A stretch of DNA of 64,000 bases, taken from Bacillus sp. SD088 (GTDB lineage Bacteria; Bacillota; Bacilli; Bacillales; Bacillaceae_C). A model generated the notes under the pieces. It was not told where the DNA came from. It saw only the letters and a list, made by a program, of their open reading frames with translations, and did not search any database. Of the stretch, positions 55,538-63,833 are shown one piece after another. The translations under genes and the position numbers were made by a program. The DNA lies in assembly GCF_017355205.1 (NCBI RefSeq), contig NZ_JADIJK010000009.1, positions 1-64,000 on the forward strand. The letters are read 5' to 3'. The first letter of the stretch is position 1. The number at the start of each line of letters is the position of its first letter.

Positions 55538-56494
55538 ATGGCAAGTAAAATAGAAACATCCGCTCGTCTGGTTTCCCGTCATCCGAATAAGGGGAGTACG
55601 TTTCGATTTATCTGGAAATATAAAGCACTTTATTTAATATCGTTACCAGGAATTGTTTATTTTTTGTTATTTAAATACGTTCCCATGCTCGGATCCGTTA
55701 TTGCTTTTCAGGATTACAATATATTCAAAGGGATTACGGGCAGCCCTTGGGTCGGTTTGGATCACTTCCAGAGAATGCTGGAATATCCCGAGTTTTTGAC
55801 CATACTGAAAAACACGTTACTGATTGGGCTCTACGATCTTATTTTTGCTTTCCCTATCCCGATCATTCTCGCTTTACTGCTAAATGAAATTCGAATCACT
55901 TTACACAAACGAATTTTGCAGACAGTCGTTTATATGCCGCATTTTTTATCTTGGGTAATTATTGGTGGGATTGCGGCCGGAATATTATCACCACGTACCG
56001 GTTTCATAAACTTGGTATTAGGATGGTTCGGGATTGACCCCATTTACTTCCTTGGTGAGAACGATTATATCCGAAGTATTTTGGTTGGTGCTGGCATTTG
56101 GAAGGACAGCGGCTGGGGCACAATTATTTATTTAGCCGCCCTTGCTGGCATTCATCCAAGCCTTTATGAAGCCGCTTCCATTGATGGAGCAAACCGTTGG
56201 AGGCAGACACTTTCCATTACACTCCCTGCAATACTTCCAACAATTGTTATGTTGTTTTTATTGCAATTTGGAAATTTCCTTGATTTTGGGTTTGAACGTG
56301 TCTATGTGTTCTTAAATTCCCTTAATACAGAAAATGGGGACATTCTTGACACATATATTTATAGGGTTGGATTGCTGAATAGACAGTATAGTTATACAAC
56401 GGCTATTGGGTTATTTAAGTCTGTAGTCGGATTTCTCTTAATCATCATTGGTAATTCCCTAAGCAAAAAAGCGACAGGTGAGGGATTATATTAA
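55538..56494 (+). CDS. Carbohydrate ABC transporter permease, LplB type
   Basis: 318-residue CUT1 permease: LFKYVPMLGSVIAFQDYNIFKG, six helices, EAA loop YEAASIDGANRWRQ...LPAILP. First gene of a plus-strand set that is divergent from the two-component genes. GGAGAGAGTTCG precedes the ATG. Probably paired with the LplA-type protein at 50359. Confidence 0.93.
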   Translation: MASKIETSARLVSRHPNKGSTFRFIWKYKALYLISLPGIVYFLLFKYVPMLGSVIAFQDYNIFKGITGSPWVGLDHFQRMLEYPEFLTILKNTLLIGLYDLIFAFPIPIILALLLNEIRITLHKRILQTVVYMPHFLSWVIIGGIAAGILSPRTGFINLVLGWFGIDPIYFLGENDYIRSILVGAGIWKDSGWGTIIYLAALAGIHPSLYEAASIDGANRWRQTLSITLPAILPTIVMLFLLQFGNFLDFGFERVYVFLNSLNTENGDILDTYIYRVGLLNRQYSYTTAIGLFKSVVGFLLIIIGNSLSKKATGEGLY

Positions 56495-56511
56495 CATTTG
56501 GAGGGGCAAAT

Positions 56512-57384
56512 ATGAAGATGGGCAAAGGAGAACGGGTATTTCAAATTTTCAATTACGGATTGCTTGTATTGATCAGCTTAATGATGGTGCTTCCTATTAT
56601 TCATGTAATAGCACAGTCCTTTAGCAGTAACGTTGCCATCAATTCCGGGAAAATTACTTTTTTTCCCATAGAATTTGTCCTTTCTAATTACGAGGCAGTG
56701 ATTGGTGATCACTCTGTTTGGAGAGCATTTCTCATTAGTGTCATCGTTACCGTTGGCGGAACTTTTATTAACCTTATGGCTACCTCGTCATTAGCATACC
56801 CATTATCACGATCGGAATATGTCGGTAGAAAGGTAGTCTTGATCATGGTACTTCTAACCTTGGTGTTTCAAGCACCTCTCATTCCAAATTATTTATTGAT
56901 TAAGGAATTGCAAATGCTTGACACGTTATGGGCTTTGGTGATACCAGGTGCGATTAGTACATTTAATTTTTTTATCATGCGTTCTTTCTTTATGAACATT
57001 CCTAAAGAATTGATTGATTCAGCGCGTATAGACGGCAGTGGAGAAATACGTGTTTTATGGAATATCGTCTTACCGTTATCCAAACCCGTCATGGCAACGA
57101 TGGGAATATTTTACGCAGTAACACACTGGAATGCCTATTCAAATGCACTTTATTTCATCAATGATCGGACGTTGTATCCTTTGCAGGTCCGCCTTCGGGA
57201 AATTGTTATGAGCGACTACTTCGGGCAGGCTAATTCGATGGTAGAGGAAATAGCAGGGACAATGTCACCAGAAGGGATTAAGATGGCGGTGATTGTCATC
57301 TCCACCCTACCAATTATGTTAGTGTATCCTTTTTTGCAAAAGCATTTTGTGAAAGGTGCAATGATTGGTTCTATTAAATCTTAA
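56512..57384 (+). CDS. Carbohydrate ABC transporter permease, MalG/YtcP type
   Basis: 290-residue partner permease, ending KGAMIGSIKS. The EAA loop reads IDSARIDGSGEIRV...LPLSKP, so the usual EAA triplet is DSA; coupling to the ATPase should be retained by the following DG. GGAGGGGCAAAT precedes the ATG, 17 bases after the LplB-type gene. Confidence 0.93.
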   Translation: MKMGKGERVFQIFNYGLLVLISLMMVLPIIHVIAQSFSSNVAINSGKITFFPIEFVLSNYEAVIGDHSVWRAFLISVIVTVGGTFINLMATSSLAYPLSRSEYVGRKVVLIMVLLTLVFQAPLIPNYLLIKELQMLDTLWALVIPGAISTFNFFIMRSFFMNIPKELIDSARIDGSGEIRVLWNIVLPLSKPVMATMGIFYAVTHWNAYSNALYFINDRTLYPLQVRLREIVMSDYFGQANSMVEEIAGTMSPEGIKMAVIVISTLPIMLVYPFLQKHFVKGAMIGSIKS

Positions 57385-57409
57385 TGTAAAGAGAACAGGT
57401 GAAAGGAGA

Positions 57410-57547
57410 CTTTTTTATAAAAAAACTACTTGTAGTTGCTTTTATTTTTATTGTCTTTTCATTATAGCCTGTTCAAACAAAACGAATAAAGAAGGAGGAG
57501 AAGCACACGATTTTGGAAACCTAATAAGGAAGAGGAATGTAATGTAA
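57410..57547 (+). pseudogene. N-terminal remnant of a solute-binding lipoprotein gene
   Basis: After GAAAGGAGA a signal-peptide-like frame reads KKLLVVAFIFIVFSL and stops at TAG 57465-57467; one base out of frame it resumes as ACSNKTNKEGGEAHDFGNL. Together they form a lipoprotein signal with lipobox Cys, broken by a one-base shift; the expected ATG is ATA at 57417. The frame ends at 57547 and the rest of the gene is gone. Its place, right after two permease genes, is where a binding-protein gene is expected; the intact gene at 57650 follows. Confidence 0.7.
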
Positions 57548-57649
57548 AAACGAAATCTATCGGTTAGAGGGAGTGATGAACGGTCTAAAAATATCCGACG
57601 TTTCCTTTTGTCAGAAACAAAAACAAATTAAAAATGCGGAAGGATGTAA

Positions 57650-58963
57650 ATGATGAATTTACTTAAAGGAAGTCGCGCGGTATGGGTAGTTTTTGTGGTT
57701 TCTGTACTATTGTTAGGGGCTTGTACAACGAAAGGAGCAAAAGGGCCAGCAGATGGTGATGTTAAAAATACAGCTACAGAATTGGAAAAAGATCGCGAAC
57801 CGATCACAATGAATTTATTTTTACAATTCGACTGGGAATATATTAAAGAAGATATCGAGGAAGAGTTTCCTTTTATTACTGTTGAACATATTCGTGTCGC
57901 ACCGGATGAATGGAAGGAGAAAATCGCCCAAGGGGTTTTTCCTGATTTGATTTGGTATGAAGGACCGAGGAGATTCCTTGAAGCAAGTGAACTGGAATTG
58001 CCTATGGATCTGGATCCATTAATAGAAAAACACAATTATGATCTTAGTCGATTTCAACCGGAAATTATTGAAACATTACGTAGTTTTACGGACAATTCGG
58101 AGTTGTACGCTTTGCCCAAGCAGACATCACCTTACGCCTTGCATTATAACAAAACGATTTTTGACGAATTCGGCGTAGATTATCCGTCTGATGACATGAC
58201 TTGGACGGAAGTGGCTGATCTAGCGCGTCAGGTGACGGGCGAGCGAAACGGTGTTCATTATTATGGATTGCTGCCAAGGGCACATGATCGAGCCTTAATC
58301 AATTATACTTTGTTAGATCCGGATACTGATGAGCCGATCATTGACAGTACCTCATTTATCAAAACATTTATGGAAACGTTTCAAAATATTTATGCTATTC
58401 CAGATAACTTACCTGAAAATGAGAAGGATCTTTTAGATCCCCGGAGTCTTTTCGTGAATGGCCAGCTGGCAATGATGCCGATCTGGTCTAGTATAACAGG
58501 AATGACAGAAAATCCGGGGAATGTCGATATTGCCACTTACCCAAGCTGGGACGAATTCCCGAATACCCAGCCCGAATCGCGTTCCCACAGTATCGGTATT
58601 ACCTCGACTGCTCAAGATCCTGATTTGGCCTTTGAGGTGCTGTCCTACCTAGTATCCGATGAGTATTTAATGAACAAAACGGACTTTGAAGCACCTGCCC
58701 GTTTACCATTTTCAGACCAATCCTTGATCAATGAATATGAAGTAGATCCAATATATCAGGATTTGCACTTGGAGGCCCTGTCCAAACATCCCTTTGCCAA
58801 AGGACCGGCGAAACGTTCCAAATACGAGTTGACCGTCATGAATGAATTAATCCCTGAAATGATCACTGAGATAGCTTACACTCAGAAAGACGTGAACACG
58901 GTCTTGCGGGAAACGCAGGAGAAGGCGGAAGCGCTAGTCAAGGATCTTAAAGCGAACCAATAA
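57650..58963 (+). CDS. Sugar-binding lipoprotein (type B)
   Basis: A 437-residue lipoprotein, signal ending LGAC (Cys-24). It has the type B segment DMTWTEVADLARQVTGERNG then YYGLLPR, also in the proteins at 24130, 27293 and 60533. It lies 265 bases downstream of LplB/YtcP-type permeases, which normally pair with LplA-type proteins, so their partnership is uncertain. GAAGGATGTAA precedes two adjacent ATGs. Confidence 0.9.
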   Translation: MMNLLKGSRAVWVVFVVSVLLLGACTTKGAKGPADGDVKNTATELEKDREPITMNLFLQFDWEYIKEDIEEEFPFITVEHIRVAPDEWKEKIAQGVFPDLIWYEGPRRFLEASELELPMDLDPLIEKHNYDLSRFQPEIIETLRSFTDNSELYALPKQTSPYALHYNKTIFDEFGVDYPSDDMTWTEVADLARQVTGERNGVHYYGLLPRAHDRALINYTLLDPDTDEPIIDSTSFIKTFMETFQNIYAIPDNLPENEKDLLDPRSLFVNGQLAMMPIWSSITGMTENPGNVDIATYPSWDEFPNTQPESRSHSIGITSTAQDPDLAFEVLSYLVSDEYLMNKTDFEAPARLPFSDQSLINEYEVDPIYQDLHLEALSKHPFAKGPAKRSKYELTVMNELIPEMITEIAYTQKDVNTVLRETQEKAEALVKDLKANQ

Positions 58964-59034
58964 ATAATCGAGTAAGCAAAATAATATAGAATGCCAATTG
59001 TCCTGGGTGTCACAACCTACTGATTTTATCTCTA

Positions 59035-59142
59035 GGAAATACGAGGTATTTTCAATCTACCGGAATACGCTAACCTTTGCGAAGCCCTCAAGATGCATAC
59101 GAAGGGATGTTGGAGAATGCGATGAACAAGAATGTAAACTAA
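59035..59142 (+). pseudogene. C-terminal remnant of a solute-binding protein gene
   Basis: One frame reads YEVFSIYRNTLTFAKPS; after a small shift another reads AYEGMLENAMNKNVN and stops at 59140-59142. The combined order (aromatic helix, AKP, then a final short helix) is that of the C-terminus of sugar-binding proteins. No N-terminal part is nearby. It sits in the 350-base gap after the intact binding-protein gene; nothing else in that gap is recognisable. Confidence 0.5.
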
Positions 59143-59313
59143 ATGCCTCTTTTATGAAAGATTGCTCAAATAACTGACACATGGGATGTAAGCTTAATTG
59201 CATATCTTTAACGGTGATTTTCATAGAACCCTTTTTTCAAAGGATGGTTCAGTTAGATTAAATACCACGTACTGATCAGGTATTAGCTATTCTCTTGACA
59301 TCCTTTTACAACA

Positions 59314-60132
59314 TTATGGCTCCCTATTCATCTGTCGATATTTTGTTGGCGAAAAGCCTGTGAATCGCTTAAATACTTTCGAAAAATAATAAATGTCCAA
59401 CCCAACTTGCTCTGCGACCTCTGCTATCGTTTGATCAGTGTTTTGAAGCAGGTATTGCGCTTGCTTCATTTTTTTTTGATTAATGAAGGCAATAGGAGAG
59501 AGACCGAGAATAGATTTAAAGTAGTGCATAAAGTAATTAGGGTGGAGATTTGCAAGTTCCGCAAGTGTTTCTACTTTAATTTTTTCAGATAGATGTTGAT
59601 CAATATACTTTAATACTGTGTTAATATTATGGACAGAAGAAAAGTCAGTTTTTAACACCGATTGCTCAATAAACTGCGAAATGAAATCGAACAAAATAGA
59701 TTTTATTTTAATTGGTGCCGAAAGCTGATCGCTATGATAAAGGTCGATCAGCATATTAAATTGTTTGGCTGTTTTTTGTTTTTCCTGCACGTCTAAAAAA
59801 TGGGGAACATGAATTGCTTTAAATAGGTCCATCTCGCCAATCGTAGCTGTGAAATGACACCAGAATTTTAAATAAGTGTCGTCGCTTATGGTGGAATAGG
59901 AGTGCCTTGTCCCGGATGGCATAATGAACAATTGTCCCGGTAGGGGAGTATAAACCGTTTCATCGATTTTTATCCGTCCTTCTCCTTCCAAAATAAAGTA
60001 AAGGCGATTAAACGGTTCCAGGGATAGTTTCTTTTGCCAATTCGGTTTCACTTTTGTCAGGTTTCCGGCGATCATATGAACTTGTAAATTTTCAATGTAT
60101 TGAATCATCATCTCAAGTGATTGTGCCTTCAT
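59314..60132 (-). CDS. AraC-family regulator with cupin sensor domain
   Basis: 272-residue cytoplasmic one-component regulator. An N-terminal cupin-like domain (LYFILEGEGRIKIDETVYTPLPGQLFIMPSGTRHSY) should bind a sugar; the C-terminal AraC HTH has VETLAELANLHPNYFMHYFKSILG and IAEVAEQVGLDIYYFSKVFKRFTG. RhaS-like in layout. Its promoter carries the 25-bp operator at 60339-60363, so it is probably under LacI-family control. AATAGGGTGAAATA precedes the ATG. Confidence 0.92.
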   Translation of the reverse strand: MKAQSLEMMIQYIENLQVHMIAGNLTKVKPNWQKKLSLEPFNRLYFILEGEGRIKIDETVYTPLPGQLFIMPSGTRHSYSTISDDTYLKFWCHFTATIGEMDLFKAIHVPHFLDVQEKQKTAKQFNMLIDLYHSDQLSAPIKIKSILFDFISQFIEQSVLKTDFSSVHNINTVLKYIDQHLSEKIKVETLAELANLHPNYFMHYFKSILGLSPIAFINQKKMKQAQYLLQNTDQTIAEVAEQVGLDIYYFSKVFKRFTGFSPTKYRQMNREP

Positions 60133-60338
60133 TATTTCACCCTATTAAAGTTTTGAGAATGACAAAATTGATACAATTACATGAATATATAATATATTGG
60201 AATCTAGATCGAGACACAAATTCTAATGGTAAGGAACGTGTAGATCGAATTGTTGAGGATTGTCTCTAGCATAATTTAAAATATAAAATTGCATCTATTC
60301 TCGTTTATGAAAATAGTCGACTTCTGCTAAATTAAATA

Positions 60339-60383
60339 TGTTACCATTAATATTACAGTAACATTAAAGGATAGAAGTTTCAA
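60339..60383 (-). promoter_or_regulatory. Promoter and 25-bp operator of the AraC-cupin gene
   Basis: Operator at 60339-60363: TGTTACCATTAA, TA, TTACAGTAACA. Minus-strand TTGAAA at 60378-60383, 17-base spacer, weak -10 TACTGT at 60355-60360 inside the operator. It lies about 210 bases upstream of the AraC gene. The rest of 60133-60532 shows no convincing gene. Confidence 0.65.
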
Positions 60384-60532
60384 CTTCCATTGGCATTAAA
60401 CGAAAAATCTCATGTGACAACTGCGAAAAAAAATTAGTACAAATAAAACAAATAAGTGACACCCATGCTTTGATGCCACTTTTTAGTCCATTGTAAAACA
60501 GCATTTTTTATAAGCTACATTTACTTTTTCAT

Positions 60533-61891
60533 TTACTTCTTATTTTTCTCTTCTTCTATCTTGGCTTCATATTTTTCCTGCATTTCACGAATAAATGTGT
60601 TGACATCTGTACCTGATTCCCTATACTCCTCGACGAACTCCGTTGTCATCTCTCCAATAAAGTTACCTCCATATAACAAAACATCTGGACCATATGGAGA
60701 ATATTCGGCTGGTTCAGCGGGGGTTCCCGAGTAAATACCTTCAATATTAAGTCCTTCTACTTTTTCACCATCTTTATAGGCTAAATAAGAACGTATTTCT
60801 GCATCACCTAATACAGGAGCTACTCCAATTTTCGCCATATTAATTTGCTGCTCCTTGGAAGTGATAAATTCTAACAATTTAAATGCCGCTTCTTTATGTT
60901 CACTTTCCGGACTAATTGCTAGTGTTAAAGGTAAATTGTTTGGAGCAACATTCGGATTATCGGGCCAGCTTGGAAAAGAGACTACATCAAAATCTAATCC
61001 TTCTGTCTCTAGAAAAACTGGAATATTCGAGACTGTTCTTAAATTCATAGCAACATTTCTGCCTTCCAATCCAGACTTATCGTCAGGATTATCCGGAATA
61101 TTTCCAGGGATATCGTGGATTTTTTTTATTAAATTAAAATACTGGGCATATTCGGGTTTTTGGTCAAATAAAACCTCACCAGTCTCAGGATCTGTCCCCG
61201 TCACCGAAAGTTGTAGAATCGCTTGTGAAAGGCTGTGAGTTTCAAGTCCATAATATTGCGTTCCATCTCTTTCTCCAGTTACTTTCGTTGCAAGATCAAT
61301 TACTTCATCCCAAGTCATCCCATCTGTCGGGTAATTCACACCAAATTTATCAAAGATTTCTTTATTGTAAAATAAACCAATTACAACATCTTCCACTGGA
61401 ATCCCTAATAAGTGTCCTTCTCCTTCAGGGTCACGTGAACGAATTGCTTCAATGGCACCCTCACGAAATTTATTCAAATCCATATTATTCTTTTCTACCA
61501 AATCATCGAGCGGATATACCATATCAAGCTCATTCATTTCCTCAAAGTCACCTAAAACGAGAGAAACATCAGGTACAATATTCTTTGAAAATAGTTCCTC
61601 AAATGCCTCTGTATCTGTCCAGGCGGAGATTGGCTCAATTTTAATATTCGGATATTGAGCCTCGAAATCAGCCTTGAATCGACTCTCTACCTGTTCTTCA
61701 CTCCATGGTGCAACAAACGTTAGTGTAACCTCTTCATCTGAATCCTCTTCATTTGCTTCTACATTTGTCTTTTCTTCAGATTCCTCTTTTTCTTTACTCT
61801 CCTCTTTTCCCCCTGTGTTACTACTGCAAGCTGAAAGTAATAGCAATAATAATATTGCAAAAAAAACAATCCCTTTTTTAGATAGTTTCAT
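60533..61891 (-). CDS. Orphan sugar-binding lipoprotein (type B)
   Basis: 452-residue lipoprotein, signal ending LSAC, then an acidic linker (KEESKEKEESEEKTN). Type B segment GMTWDEVIDLATKVTGERDG then YYGLETH and DPETGEVLF; closest to the protein at 24130. It stands alone with its own operator-promoter next to the LacI-family gene and has no adjacent permease. Start set at MKLSKKG (61891), eight bases after GAGGGGG; ATG at 61897 is too close to that site. Confidence 0.92.
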   Translation of the reverse strand: MKLSKKGIVFFAILLLLLLSACSSNTGGKEESKEKEESEEKTNVEANEEDSDEEVTLTFVAPWSEEQVESRFKADFEAQYPNIKIEPISAWTDTEAFEELFSKNIVPDVSLVLGDFEEMNELDMVYPLDDLVEKNNMDLNKFREGAIEAIRSRDPEGEGHLLGIPVEDVVIGLFYNKEIFDKFGVNYPTDGMTWDEVIDLATKVTGERDGTQYYGLETHSLSQAILQLSVTGTDPETGEVLFDQKPEYAQYFNLIKKIHDIPGNIPDNPDDKSGLEGRNVAMNLRTVSNIPVFLETEGLDFDVVSFPSWPDNPNVAPNNLPLTLAISPESEHKEAAFKLLEFITSKEQQINMAKIGVAPVLGDAEIRSYLAYKDGEKVEGLNIEGIYSGTPAEPAEYSPYGPDVLLYGGNFIGEMTTEFVEEYRESGTDVNTFIREMQEKYEAKIEEEKNKK

Positions 61892-61918
61892 AGCCATTCC
61901 CCCTCATATAATGCATTT

Positions 61919-61934
61919 TTTAAAACGTTTACAT
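61919..61934 (-). promoter_or_regulatory. Possible cre (CcpA) site
   Basis: Minus strand TGTAAACGTTTTAA, matching the catabolite-responsive consensus up to the last CA. It lies about 30 bases upstream of the orphan binding-protein start, downstream of its promoter. Confidence 0.4.
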
Positions 61935-62096
61935 TTAAAAAAGATAGAAAACCGAAATGATTATTCATCAAATTTTACTGTTCCTACTACAGAGTTCCTA
62001 CGGCGTCTGTCCCAAAATGTTCTACGCAAAATGGGAATCTGCCAATTTCGTAACTGAATAAAATGTAAAGCATTACAGGTCATTCGAACGCCTTTC

Positions 62097-62141
62097 TGTT
62101 ACCGGTAATCTTACCGTAACAAACCTCATGATAATTGTCAA
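62097..62141 (-). promoter_or_regulatory. Promoter and best copy of the 25-bp operator
   Basis: Operator at 62097-62121: TGTTACCGGTAA, TC, TTACCGTAACA, the nearest to a perfect palindrome. Minus-strand TTGACA at 62136-62141, 17-base spacer, -10 TACGGT at 62113-62118 inside the operator. It drives the orphan binding-protein gene and lies between that gene and the divergent LacI-family gene. Confidence 0.78.
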
Positions 62142-62281
62142 TTGGTATTTAGAACATTCAAATAATTTTTTATTGGGAACACAATAAGCGAAAAACGGGT
62201 CCCTATTAACCATTTTTTCATGACGAAATTCGGTTATTCAATTTATCAAAAGTGCTTTTTTCTATAGATCATAATGAAATG

Positions 62282-62311
62282 TTGCACATTTTCACCTATA
62301 ATTGGTATGAT
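62282..62311 (+). promoter_or_regulatory. Probable promoter of the LacI-family gene
   Basis: TTGCAC at 62282-62287, an 18-base spacer and TATGAT at 62306-62311, about 75 bases upstream of the proposed start. No operator copy overlaps it. Confidence 0.5.
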
Positions 62312-62385
62312 ATATACGGATGATGACCGAATGATATATAATGGTTTATCTCTTTTTTGCAACATGGATGAGGGGGGGGCGAGAA

Positions 62386-63402
62386 TTGGTCACGATTTAT
62401 GATATAGCCAAAAAGGCAAATGTTTCTGCGATGACGGTGTCTCGCGTGATTAATAATTCTGGGAGCATTAGCCAAAAAACGAGAGAAAAAGTAGAAGCTG
62501 TTATCAAAGAGCTAGGCTATATTCCAAATAGCTCAGCAAGAAGTTTAACCTCGAAAAAAACAAAAATACTCTCCTTAATGGTGACAGATATTACCAATCC
62601 ATTCTTTACCAATATCGCCAGAGGGGCTGAAGATAAAGCGATGCAAATGGGCTACCAGCTTATGTTATGTAATAGTGATGAAAATGTTGAAAAGGAATCC
62701 AAGTATATTGATATGTTGATCTCAACAGGGACTGATGGAGTTTTAGCAGCTCCTGCAAATGATTCTTCGAAGAAAAACTTACAGAAATTGGCTAAGTATA
62801 AAATTCCTTATGTTTTGCTTGACCGATATATCGATGATGTAGCCTCTGACCAAATTTTAAGTGATAATGAGATGACGACTCGGAGATTATTGGAGCATTT
62901 AATTAAACAAGGCCATCGAAAAATAGCGATTATCAACGGACCTTTAGATATTGCGACTGCAAGGGAACGGCATCATGCATATCTTGATACATTGAGCCTG
63001 CATGAATTACCAATAAATGAAAAATGGATTCATCAGAGTCATTTTTTGCAGGATAGCGATATTTCAGAGACTATCAAAAAATTACTTGAATTACCTGAAG
63101 CAGAACGTCCGACAGCCATTTTTGCGACTAGTAATTTCATTGGGATGAATGCGGTTAAATTTTTAAAGGTAAATGCGATCAAAATACCACAAGACATTGC
63201 TGTTGTTTGTTATGATAGCATTCCTAATTATTTAGGAAATGAACCTTTTTTAACCGCTGCGGAGCAACCTTCTTATAATTTTGGCTATTTAGGTGCACAA
63301 TTACTGATTGAACGAATTGAAAATACCGCACCAGAAATACCAAGAAAAATTGTGCTTCCATCTGAAATTCATCTTAGGGAATCATCGGCTTTCAAGAGAT
63401 AA
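62386..63402 (+). CDS. LacI-family transcriptional regulator
   Basis: 338 residues. N-terminal LacI HTH (TIYDIAKKANVSAMTVSRVINNSGSISQKTREKV) with the hinge segment YIPNSSARSLTSKKT, then a periplasmic-binding-protein-like effector domain (ILSLMVTDITNPFF...GTDGVLAAPAND...YVLLDRY). The proposed start is TTG at 62386 after GAGGGGGGGGCGAGAA, which places the HTH at residue 3 as usual; the frame back to 62341 adds a hydrophobic leader unlike the family. It is the probable repressor binding the five 25-bp operators; L-fucose or a fucose-derived sugar is the likely inducer (inference). Confidence 0.92.
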   Translation: MVTIYDIAKKANVSAMTVSRVINNSGSISQKTREKVEAVIKELGYIPNSSARSLTSKKTKILSLMVTDITNPFFTNIARGAEDKAMQMGYQLMLCNSDENVEKESKYIDMLISTGTDGVLAAPANDSSKKNLQKLAKYKIPYVLLDRYIDDVASDQILSDNEMTTRRLLEHLIKQGHRKIAIINGPLDIATARERHHAYLDTLSLHELPINEKWIHQSHFLQDSDISETIKKLLELPEAERPTAIFATSNFIGMNAVKFLKVNAIKIPQDIAVVCYDSIPNYLGNEPFLTAAEQPSYNFGYLGAQLLIERIENTAPEIPRKIVLPSEIHLRESSAFKR

Positions 63403-63574
63403 GCAAAGGTACCGTCTTTGTGCGATGACTTGGACTATTGAATGCGGACTATGAACTATGGTGGACGAAGTTCAAGTCATTGAATCCTAACCTCTAGCCA
63501 TTGCGGATTGAGCATAAGCTATCACTAGGGCCGCTAGATGATGGTGTTGAGCAATTTTCGATAACAAATAGAAA

Positions 63575-63617
63575 GCCGATAATCTTCTAGATAGAAAAGA
63601 TCTCGGCCCTTTCTTTT
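63575..63617 (+). terminator. Rho-independent terminator after the LacI-family gene
   Basis: GCCGATAATCTT pairs with AAGATCTCGGC (small internal mismatch), followed by CCTTTCTTTT. It is about 170 bases past the stop. The remaining sequence between 63403 and 63833 shows no gene. Confidence 0.7.
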
Positions 63618-63833
63618 ATTCCATATCTAAAACAATACTTTGGAAATTATTGATTTCCTTTACGAGCGCAGTTTTAGTTTTTCACCATAATTTCAACCGT
63701 AAACAGACCAGCTTTTCCGTATTCCTAACTTCTGAATCTGCAGTTGTGTCAATTATGGGAATACTTTCCCCGTTAAATTCTTACAAAAGAACATGTAGCA
63801 AAAGGGTATATAAGATTTATCAAGATACTTTAT

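Noticed and set aside
60159-60269. Small plus-strand ORF (MTKLIQLHEY...)
   Set aside because: No ribosome binding site and no recognisable family; lies opposite the AraC promoter region.
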